DNA from: CAYXUW01 sp964468375
GTDB lineage: Bacteria > Planctomycetota > Phycisphaerae > Sedimentisphaerales > Anaerobacaceae
DNA: 20,468 bases
Assembly: GCA_964468375.1 (NCBI GenBank)
Contig: CAYXUW010000029.1
Location: 1 to 20,468 of the forward strand
Direction: 5' to 3'
Positions 14,967 through 20,468 of this stretch are shown here, piece by piece; position 1 is the first letter of the stretch, and every line of letters starts with the position of its first letter. The position numbers were made by a program, and so were the translations under genes. The notes below the pieces were generated by a model. The model searched no databases and was not told where the DNA came from. It saw only the letters and a program-made list of their open reading frames with translations.

Positions 14967-15810
14967 CTTTGTCTGTTTTTATCTGGCCGGCCAATATACT
15001 GTGTATAAGCAGGTCTAGCCGTGATATAACCATCATCATATCACGGGGACGTTTAGCGGGCTCGTCTTCTATGCAATCCATTACGAGTTTCGATATTCCT
15101 ATGGGTAATTGTTTTCTCAGCTCATGCGGTGCCAATCGCGGCGACGGCGGCATCGGAAGGCCGAGCTCGTTCTTCTTGGGTATTAAAGTCGGCACATGTT
15201 TTCCGGTCAGCGCCCAGTACATAGTCGCCCCCAGGTTAAAAATATCGGTTTTGGGTCCGAGTGCTTTGCGCCTCACCTGTTCGGGTGCTATGTAATCGGG
15301 AGTGCCTTGAATACGCGGTTTTATCGTTCCGATTCTACAGCTTTGTCCGAGGTCTATAATTTTAATTGTGCCGGACTCATTCATGAGAATGTTGTTAGGT
15401 TTTATATCGCAGTGGACGAGTCCCTGCTGGTGCATAGCGTGAAGGCCGCTTGCAACCATCCTGAATACGAGCAACACGTCGAGCAGACTCAAAGCGGGGC
15501 CGTCTTCGAGACTCTGTCCCTCGAACATCTCCATAGACAGCAGCAGTTCTTTTGCCTTGAAGATGCCGCCTATTTTTTTCAGTTTGTAGCACTTGCGAAT
15601 ATAAGGGTGGTCTACCCGCCGGCCTACTTTGTATTCGGTCTGGACCTGTTCGAATATCCTTGAATCTTCAGGCCGTTCGAAGATAACACGTTTCAGTGCG
15701 ACGTTTTCGTTGTTCTGCTTGTCGGTTGCCAGGTATATTGTGCTGCGGGCGCCGATCCCGATGCGCCTGATTATGCTGAAACCGCCTATATCCAGTGTAA
15801 CTTTGGCCAT
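14947..15810 (-). CDS. Hanks-type serine/threonine protein kinase, non-RD
   Basis: A 287-residue soluble protein consisting of little more than a kinase domain. ATP-binding loop GIGARSTIYLA (18-28), the lysine in VALKRV (K40), the helix-C Glu (E59), the catalytic loop HCDIKPNNIL (133-142; D135, N140), the metal-binding DLG (153-155), the activation segment GTPDYIAPEQ (169-178) and the F-helix TDIFNLG (188-194) are all present, so it should be active. The usual HRD arginine is Cys134, making it a non-RD kinase, a class generally not controlled by activation-loop phosphorylation. There is no membrane segment and no PASTA, WD40 or TPR sensor domain. Its 3' end overlaps the phosphoesterase gene by 20 bases. 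The start ATG lacks an evident Shine-Dalgarno. Confidence 0.95.
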   Translation of the reverse strand: MAKVTLDIGGFSIIRRIGIGARSTIYLATDKQNNENVALKRVIFERPEDSRIFEQVQTEYKVGRRVDHPYIRKCYKLKKIGGIFKAKELLLSMEMFEGQSLEDGPALSLLDVLLVFRMVASGLHAMHQQGLVHCDIKPNNILMNESGTIKIIDLGQSCRIGTIKPRIQGTPDYIAPEQVRRKALGPKTDIFNLGATMYWALTGKHVPTLIPKKNELGLPMPPSPRLAPHELRKQLPIGISKLVMDCIEDEPAKRPRDMMMVISRLDLLIHSILAGQIKTDKDASENN

Positions 15811-15909
15811 ATTATTAACGAAAACCTAACAAACCAGCAATCTGCTTATATTTCACTCCAATCTAATTAAGATGCGCCAAACTGGCCTTCTGTTCCCTTA
15901 TATTTCCCA

Positions 15910-15952
15910 TTTAGCAATAAAACTGCTAAAAAGCAGTTTTTTTTGTGCTAAA
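15910..15952 (+). terminator. Composite palindrome with plus-strand terminator character
   Basis: The inner stem AAAACTGC (15919-15926) / GCAGTTTT (15933-15940), with loop TAAAAA, is followed by four more T (T-run 15937-15944). An outer pair TTTAGCA (15910-15916) / TGCTAAA (15946-15952) encloses it. As a terminator it faces rightward, but no rightward gene lies to its left. The nested symmetry could instead be an operator between the kinase gene and the 16036 unit. Confidence 0.55.
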
Positions 15953-15974
15953 CAGTAACCAAACTCGGGCAAAT

Positions 15975-16003
15975 TTTATAAGCTTCGTAACCTATAGTAT
16001 AAT
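15975..16003 (+). promoter_or_regulatory. Promoter for the 84-residue protein / membrane protein pair
   Basis: TTTATA (15975-15980, 4 of 6), a 17-base spacer and a perfect TATAAT (15998-16003). The expected start is near 16010, about 26 bases before the ATG at 16036. Confidence 0.5.
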
Positions 16004-16035
16004 TGTTTGCTTGTCCAGTATTTATAGTCGTTTTT

Positions 16036-16290
16036 ATGTTATCGGCCAAAAAAAGAAGCAGCTTAAAATTGAGATATCCTGCGGGAATTGCTTTTTTTGA
16101 GGGTAAGCTCTCCGAGCAGGATTTAGTCTGTTTTTTCTCCCGGTTGGCAGAAGGCACTATAAAGCGATGCGTTAAAAGAGCCGAAAAAACGTTAAGTTTG
16201 CGTATTTTGTTGGACAGGAAAAGCGAGGGGACAAATTTGCAGAGTTTATATGAAATGCCAATATACTTTGTTGGGAGGTTAACAAAATGA
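16036..16290 (+). CDS. Small hypothetical protein, coupled to the next gene
   Basis: An 84-residue basic protein (MLSAKKRSSLKLRYPAG...) with no recognised domain and no signal or membrane segment. Support for coding: a promoter just upstream, and a TGA stop that overlaps the ATG of the next gene as ATGA (16287-16290), a classic arrangement for coupled translation. Against it: no Shine-Dalgarno precedes ATG 16036. The frame stays open upstream to a TTG at 16003, but that lies inside the -10 box and is not likely to be used. Function unknown. Confidence 0.55.
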   Translation: MLSAKKRSSLKLRYPAGIAFFEGKLSEQDLVCFFSRLAEGTIKRCVKRAEKTLSLRILLDRKSEGTNLQSLYEMPIYFVGRLTK

Positions 16291-17033
16291 CAATTTTATT
16301 AATTGTGCTTGGTGTTGCAGTATTTTTGGCCTTAGCTTTGCCGGCTATTTTAACCGTTGTCTCTGTAAAAGGGTTGAGCAACCCGGAGTTGGTGCCGGTA
16401 TCGTCGGAAGAACAAAGTAACGATGCTGGTGGTCATTGGGCAAAGGATAATGACTTTGCTTTCGTCGGAAACTTTTCTATGAAAGTGGGTATTTCAAATG
16501 CGTCTATGACGATATGGCGGCGTTCTGACAGGCCGACATTTTTCTGCAGTTATGTTGTTCAGGCGGGGGCTAATGTGCAAACCTCGTTTGATTTTGTGAC
16601 TATGTTCGACAATGAGATAATACTCACGACGAATGACAAATCAGACAGTCAGATGCTGCCTACAGCTCCCGGCCATTATTTACAGAGTTTTTCATCGGCA
16701 AGCATAGATAAGCAGTGGGACCGCCATCTGCAGGCGGAAAATTATCTGATGGATGCCGGCGGTGCCGTGCTGGTTCAAAACGACAGACCGTTTGAAGATT
16801 GCTTTGTTAATACAATTCAGAAGCAGACTGCATTTGTGCGTAGTCTTCCGCTCTGGTCTTTGCGCGGAACTTACTGGTTTTACATTCGCAGGAGAATGCG
16901 TCACAACTTGTCGATTCAGACCCAGCACGATAGGGGCTGGGTAATGCTGCCTAATGAAATGCCGGGTTTTAAAAGCACCTCCGAGCCGGTTGTTGTCTCG
17001 GATGCCGAGCAGCCGGAAAAAGTTACAGTATAA
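16287..17033 (+). CDS. Hypothetical membrane-anchored protein
   Basis: A 248-residue protein of unknown family. Residues 3-27 (ILLIVLGVAVFLALALPAIL) form one membrane segment. The rest is soluble, mixed alpha/beta in appearance, with many aromatic residues (DFAFVGNFSMKVG, RRSDRPTFFCSYVVQ, GTYWFYIRRRMRHNL). Only two cysteines are present in the soluble part and no catalytic motif was found. The ATG has a strong GGGAGG eight bases upstream, inside the preceding small gene, whose stop overlaps this start by four bases. The C-terminus is acidic and Pro/Val/Ser-rich. No terminator is evident in the 100 bases before the tRNA gene. It may act with the 84-residue protein. Confidence 0.8.
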   Translation: MTILLIVLGVAVFLALALPAILTVVSVKGLSNPELVPVSSEEQSNDAGGHWAKDNDFAFVGNFSMKVGISNASMTIWRRSDRPTFFCSYVVQAGANVQTSFDFVTMFDNEIILTTNDKSDSQMLPTAPGHYLQSFSSASIDKQWDRHLQAENYLMDAGGAVLVQNDRPFEDCFVNTIQKQTAFVRSLPLWSLRGTYWFYIRRRMRHNLSIQTQHDRGWVMLPNEMPGFKSTSEPVVVSDAEQPEKVTV

Positions 17034-17133
17034 ACCGGTTTTCGTCTCTCTGTTTTTTAGGGGATGGGGGATGCGGACCGGCTGTCAATATAATCCTAAA
17101 GCTGTGTCTGCATAATTACCGTTTAACTCCAAA

Positions 17134-17206
17134 CTCCCCGAGTAGGGCTCGAACCTACAACCTAGCGGTTAACAGCCGCTCGCTCTACCGATTGAGCTAT
17201 CGGGGA
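17134..17206 (-). tRNA. tRNA-Asn (GTT anticodon)
   Basis: On the minus strand a 73-base cloverleaf folds completely: acceptor TCCCCGA/TCGGGGA, D stem GCTC/GAGC, anticodon stem AGCGG/CCGCT with loop CTGTTAA (anticodon GTT), variable AGGTT, T stem GTAGG/CCTAC with loop TTCGAGC, and discriminator G. The 3' CCA is not encoded (TTT follows). Confidence 0.97.
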
Positions 17207-17230
17207 ATAGCAAACTATATATCGGCAAGT

Positions 17231-17245
17231 CGGCTCTGAGAGCCG
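17231..17245 (-). repeat. Perfect short palindrome in the tRNA-Asn leader
   Basis: CGGCTCT-C-AGAGCCG on the minus strand, 25 bases before the tRNA 5' end and downstream of its promoter. It would form a hairpin in the precursor leader, perhaps as an RNase-processing or stability element. Confidence 0.5.
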
Positions 17246-17265
17246 TTCCTTCATATAAAACCGGC

Positions 17266-17294
17266 ATTATCTGAAAATTCCGCGGTTTTGTCAA
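17266..17294 (-). promoter_or_regulatory. Strong promoter for tRNA-Asn
   Basis: On the minus strand a perfect TTGACA (17294-17289), a 17-base spacer and GATAAT (17271-17266, 5 of 6). The expected start is near 17259, about 52 bases before the mature tRNA. Confidence 0.75.
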
Positions 17295-17341
17295 ATAGCA
17301 TTTCGGTTGGGAATTGTTTTTCTCTGCGGATAGTCAGACTA

Positions 17342-17370
17342 TTGCAAAATTGGCTGAAACAGCATATAAA
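17342..17370 (+). promoter_or_regulatory. Promoter for ligA, near-leaderless
   Basis: TTGCAA (17342-17347, 4 of 6), a 17-base spacer and TATAAA (17365-17370, 5 of 6). Transcription would start at about 17376-17378, only three to five bases before the ATG at 17381, which fits the absence of a Shine-Dalgarno. Confidence 0.5.
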
Positions 17371-17380
17371 TTAAGCTGCT

Positions 17381-19384
17381 ATGGCCAAGGATGTGAAAAA
17401 GCAAATCGAGCAATTACGCAGCGAAATCCGCAGACACGACTATCTCTATTACGTTCTCAATCAACCCGAAATCTCTGACCGGGAATATGACAGATTCTTT
17501 ACCGAGTTGAAGCTGTTGGAAGAGGCCAACCCGCGATTTATAACGGCAGATTCCCCTACTCAGCGGGTTTCAGGGCGGCCCCTTGAAGGTTTTAAAAGCG
17601 TCCGGCACGCTGTGCCAATGCTCAGTATAGATAATACCTATAACGCTGATGAGTTGAGGGCGTTTGATGAAAGGGTCCGTAAACAGCTCGGCAGCGGCGA
17701 TTACGATTATGTCGTCGAGCTGAAAATAGACGGTGTCGCGGTAAGTCTTCGTTATGAGAAGGGTGGGCTTATCAGGGCTGCGACACGCGGCGACGGCGAT
17801 GTGGGCGACGATGTTACCGCTAATGTCCGCACAATAAAAGCCGTTCCGCTTGTGCTGCTGGGAGGTAAAGGAATTCCCGATGTCCTCGAAATCCGCGGAG
17901 AAGTCTATATGCCAACGAAGGCATTTGTAGAGTTGAATAAGCAAAAAGAAAAGGCCGGTGAGCAGTCGTTTGCAAATCCGCGAAACGCGACGGCCGGTGC
18001 CTTAAAACTTTTGGACTCGAGAATAACCGCCAAAAGGAATTTGTCTTTCTTCGCTTATGCTACAGGTGAAGTTTCACGGCCGTTAGCGGACAATCATTAC
18101 CAGACTCTGCAGAAATTTAAAAAATTCGGCCTGCCTGCTAATCCCGAAATAAGGCGGGCTAAAGATATCAATGAGGCATTGAAGATTTGTCTCAGTTGGA
18201 GCGATAAGAAATCGAAGCTTGACTACCAGATTGACGGAATGGTGATAAAGGTAAACCGATTTGACCAGCAGGGCATACTCGGGGCAACGGGCAGGGCTCC
18301 TCGATGGTGCATAAGCTACAAGTTTGCTGCTGAACAGGCTGAAACGGTTGTCGAATCGATAGACGTGCAGGTTGGCAAAGGCGGCACACTGACTCCTGTT
18401 GCTAATTTGACGCCTGTTTTGCTGGCGGGCACAACCGTAAAACGAGCGACCCTCCATAACTTCGACCAGGTCGGTCGGCTCGACGTCCGCCAAGGCGATA
18501 CAGTCGTCATCGAAAAGGCTGGTGAGATAATACCTCAGGTAATCGAAGTCAAAAAGCAGATGAGGCCGAGAGGCACAAAGCCGGTTGAACCGCCGAAAAA
18601 ATGCCCTAATTGCGGCTCGCCGGTTGCTAAAGACAAAGAAGGCGTTTATATCCGATGTCTCAATCCGAATTGTTTGGGACAGCTGAAAGAACGATTGAGG
18701 TATTTCGCCGGTCGCGGCCAGATGGACATCGAAAATTTAGGCGACGTTTTAATCGAGCAGTTAGTTGACAACGGGCTCGTAAAGGATTTTGCAGACCTTT
18801 ATAAGCTGCAGAAAGCCGAATTGGCGGCTTTGGAGCGGATGGCGGATAAAAGTGCCGCCAAGGTAGTGGAAGCAATCGAGGCGAGCAAGACCCGGCCTTT
18901 ATGGCGATTTATCACCGCTTTGGGCATTCGTCACATAGGAGGCCAGTCGGCCCAGATTCTTGCCGAGTATTTCGGTTCTCTCGACGCACTTATGGCTGCT
19001 GATAAAGAAGCGCTTGAAGCCATAGACCAGATTGGGCCTAAGATGGCCGAAAGTGTCTATGAATATCTCGGGGATAAAAAAAATCGGGCAGTTATCGACG
19101 GCCTGTTGGCCGAGGGCGTAAAGCCGGAGCGGTCAAAGCTTAAAAAACGCAGCGGCAAACTCGCTGGCAAGACTGTTGTTGTTACAGGTACTTTGAAGAA
19201 TTTCACACGTCAGCAAGCCGAGCAGGCAATTAGGGATGCAGGCGGCAAACCGAGTTCGAGTGTGAGCAAAAAAACCGATTTTGTCTTAGCCGGAGAAGAA
19301 CCGGGTAGCAAGCTCGCTAAAGCACAGAAACTCGGCGCCAAAGTCATAAGCGAAAAACAGTTTTTGGCAATGCTCAAGAAATAG
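17381..19384 (+). CDS. ligA: NAD-dependent DNA ligase LigA
   Basis: A 667-residue ligase sealing nicks in replication and repair with NAD as adenyl donor. Domains in order: Ia (HDYLYYVLNQPEISDREYD, 19-37, NMN/NAD site); the adenylation domain with SIDNTYN and the nucleophile lysine K115 in ELKIDGVA (113-120), then TRGDGDVGDDVT and RGEVYMP; the OB fold with VGKGGTLTPVANL and TLHNFDQV; a four-cysteine zinc finger (C408, C411, C426, C431); helix-hairpin-helix repeats (IRHIGGQSAQILAEYFGS, IDQIGPKMAESVYEYL); and a C-terminal BRCT domain from about residue 592 (LAGKTVVVTGTL to the end). It is full length for the family. No ribosome binding site precedes the ATG, but the promoter position suggests leaderless mRNA. 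A methyltransferase gene starts two bases after its stop. Confidence 0.98.
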   Translation: MAKDVKKQIEQLRSEIRRHDYLYYVLNQPEISDREYDRFFTELKLLEEANPRFITADSPTQRVSGRPLEGFKSVRHAVPMLSIDNTYNADELRAFDERVRKQLGSGDYDYVVELKIDGVAVSLRYEKGGLIRAATRGDGDVGDDVTANVRTIKAVPLVLLGGKGIPDVLEIRGEVYMPTKAFVELNKQKEKAGEQSFANPRNATAGALKLLDSRITAKRNLSFFAYATGEVSRPLADNHYQTLQKFKKFGLPANPEIRRAKDINEALKICLSWSDKKSKLDYQIDGMVIKVNRFDQQGILGATGRAPRWCISYKFAAEQAETVVESIDVQVGKGGTLTPVANLTPVLLAGTTVKRATLHNFDQVGRLDVRQGDTVVIEKAGEIIPQVIEVKKQMRPRGTKPVEPPKKCPNCGSPVAKDKEGVYIRCLNPNCLGQLKERLRYFAGRGQMDIENLGDVLIEQLVDNGLVKDFADLYKLQKAELAALERMADKSAAKVVEAIEASKTRPLWRFITALGIRHIGGQSAQILAEYFGSLDALMAADKEALEAIDQIGPKMAESVYEYLGDKKNRAVIDGLLAEGVKPERSKLKKRSGKLAGKTVVVTGTLKNFTRQQAEQAIRDAGGKPSSSVSKKTDFVLAGEEPGSKLAKAQKLGAKVISEKQFLAMLKK

Positions 19385-19386
19385 AA

Positions 19387-20133
19387 ATGAGAAAGCCATA
19401 CGAGGGGCATGAGATAGCATACGAGAGGATGCGAAAAAAGGGCATTCGTTCTTGGAATGAAAATCATCAACGCGTAAAATACAAACCAATCACTGCGGAC
19501 ACAAAGCGATTTTTAACAGATGCCCTTGCTCAGCCCTGGGCCCCCAAAACCGGCAGGGCGATTGAGCTCGGTTGCGGCACGGGACCGATATTGAGGTGGG
19601 TTTGCAAAAAGGGTTTTAGCGGATTGGGTGTCGAAGTCAGCAAAACGGCTGTTGCTATGGCAAAAGAGCAGTCGAAGGGGCTAAATGTTAGATTCAAACA
19701 GGCGGATATATGCAGCATCGATGTCAGGAAATTTGGGAAATTTGATTTGGCGATAGACGGCCACTGTTTGCATTGTATTATCTCGGCTAAGGATAGAAAA
19801 GCGTTTTTCGAAAACAGCTTTAAGCTGTTGAAAAAAGGGAGCCTTTTTATTGTAATGACTATGTGCAGTCCGACAAACAGAAGAATATTCTCGAATGTAT
19901 GCGAGGGGCAAAAGCTTATAGAGCATACTATCTATGCGCAGTATGATAAAGCCGGAGAATATGAAGGTTTTCTTACGCTTGATGGCCGGGATTATATGCC
20001 TACACGCAAAGTTCCGCATTGGAAAAGCATTTTGTCAGAAATCAAAAGAGCCGGTTTTAAGATTAAGCTGCTGCGGTATAATGAGGCATACGAAGAACCA
20101 TTCGGTGACCTTTTTGTAGCGGCATTAACGTGA
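19387..20133 (+). CDS. Class I SAM-dependent methyltransferase
   Basis: A 248-residue predicted methyltransferase with a Rossmann fold. Motif I is IELGCGTGP (59-67), followed by LGVEVSKTAVAMAKEQ (motif II acidic residue in GVEV), FKQADICSID (motif III) and FDLAIDGHCLHCI (motif IV region), then a helix and LLKKGSLFIVMTM (motif VI). The acceptor cannot be told. The N-terminal 40 residues (MRKPYEGHEIAYERMRKKG) precede the fold. It starts two bases after ligA, so it is almost certainly co-transcribed and coupled. It has no strong ribosome site of its own. ribD follows after 36 bases. Confidence 0.9.
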   Translation: MRKPYEGHEIAYERMRKKGIRSWNENHQRVKYKPITADTKRFLTDALAQPWAPKTGRAIELGCGTGPILRWVCKKGFSGLGVEVSKTAVAMAKEQSKGLNVRFKQADICSIDVRKFGKFDLAIDGHCLHCIISAKDRKAFFENSFKLLKKGSLFIVMTMCSPTNRRIFSNVCEGQKLIEHTIYAQYDKAGEYEGFLTLDGRDYMPTRKVPHWKSILSEIKRAGFKIKLLRYNEAYEEPFGDLFVAALT

Positions 20134-20169
20134 AGATTGTTAGAAAAAAAGAAATTATGGAGTATAACT

Positions 20170-20468
20170 ATGACCTCGGATGAAAAATATATGCAGGCGG
20201 CGCTTCGGCTGGCGCAGAGGGGCGTGGGCGCTGTTGAGCCGAACCCGGCGGTGGGAGCTGTTTTAGTAAAATCGAATCAGATTATCGGAAAGGGCTGGCA
20301 TAAAAAGTTCGGCGAAGGCCATGCTGAAGTAGAAGCCATTGCAGATTGTAAAAAACGGGTCTTTAATCCGCAGGGCGCTACGATGTATGTTACGCTTGAG
20401 CCGTGCAGTCATAAGGGCAAGACCCCGCCCTGCACAGACGCAATTATCGCCGCTAAATTAGCGAGAGT
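20170..20468 (+). CDS. ribD: Riboflavin biosynthesis protein RibD, N-terminal part
   Basis: The first 99 codons of the bifunctional pyrimidine deaminase/reductase, cut by the window edge. The cytidine-deaminase-like zinc site is complete: HAEVEAI (His and catalytic Glu) and PCSHKGKTPPC (two cysteines). The start MTSDEKYMQAALRLAQRG and PNPAVGAVLV are family-typical. The enzyme carries out the deamination and reduction steps after GTP cyclohydrolase II in riboflavin synthesis. GGAG lies seven bases before the ATG. It probably shares the ligA/methyltransferase transcript. Confidence 0.95.
   Translation, partial: MTSDEKYMQAALRLAQRGVGAVEPNPAVGAVLVKSNQIIGKGWHKKFGEGHAEVEAIADCKKRVFNPQGATMYVTLEPCSHKGKTPPCTDAIIAAKLAR

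Noticed and set aside
17034..17133. Terminator or small gene between the membrane protein gene and tRNA-Asn
   Set aside because: Only a CCGGT/ACCGG pair about 40 bases apart and an isolated T-run were found; they do not form a convincing hairpin, and no coding frame was seen.

Overview
The window reads as a chromosomal segment of a planctomycete-like bacterium, most probably of the class Phycisphaerae. This is inferred from the gene mix and not from a search: a PEP-CTERM sorted protein, a prepilin-like protein with an H-x9-D motif, a pyrophosphate-type phosphofructokinase, a short adenosylhomocysteinase, a Hanks-type kinase and several unfamiliar membrane proteins, with dnaA away from dnaN. 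G+C looks close to 50 percent. No insertion sequence, phage gene, CRISPR array or rRNA was seen.

Layout. Positions 1-202 hold the end of a uracil-DNA glycosylase. A PEP-CTERM secreted protein (489-1382) converges on dnaA (1405-2724, minus, TTG start). ftsY (3006-3929) diverges from dnaA and converges, with one base between stop codons, on a PPi-type phosphofructokinase gene (3931-5142, minus). A small lipoprotein (5390-5770) converges on an mscS-family channel (5816-6637, minus). An 18-cysteine membrane protein (6936-7382) ends at a strong terminator. A prepilin-like protein follows that seems to need an ATT start (7533-8333). Then come ahcY (8436-9695), a 622-residue membrane/helical-repeat protein (9741-11609) and a diguanylate cyclase (11792-12844).

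The minus-strand block 12865-15810 is a probable operon. It encodes a Ser/Thr kinase, a metallophosphoesterase whose gene overlaps the kinase gene by 20 bases, and a family-21-like glycosyltransferase. Divergent from it are an 84-residue small protein and a membrane-anchored protein coupled by an ATGA overlap (16036-17033). A tRNA-Asn (minus, 17134-17206) and ligA (17381-19384) diverge from a shared 174-base spacer. ligA is followed two bases later by a SAM methyltransferase and then by the start of ribD, which runs off the window.

Much of the window is housekeeping: replication and repair (dnaA, ligA, UDG), protein targeting (ftsY), glycolysis (PPi-PFK), the methyl cycle (ahcY) and riboflavin synthesis (ribD). 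The less ordinary parts are the kinase/phosphoesterase/glycosyltransferase operon, the cysteine-rich membrane protein, the coupled unknown pair at 16-17 kb, a short AATATTCRGC-like motif repeated in the spacers of 5.8-7.4 kb, and signs of non-canonical translation starts (TTG, ATT, and two probable leaderless mRNAs). Sigma70-like promoters can be read in front of most transcription units. Promoter calls are by eye and unproven.
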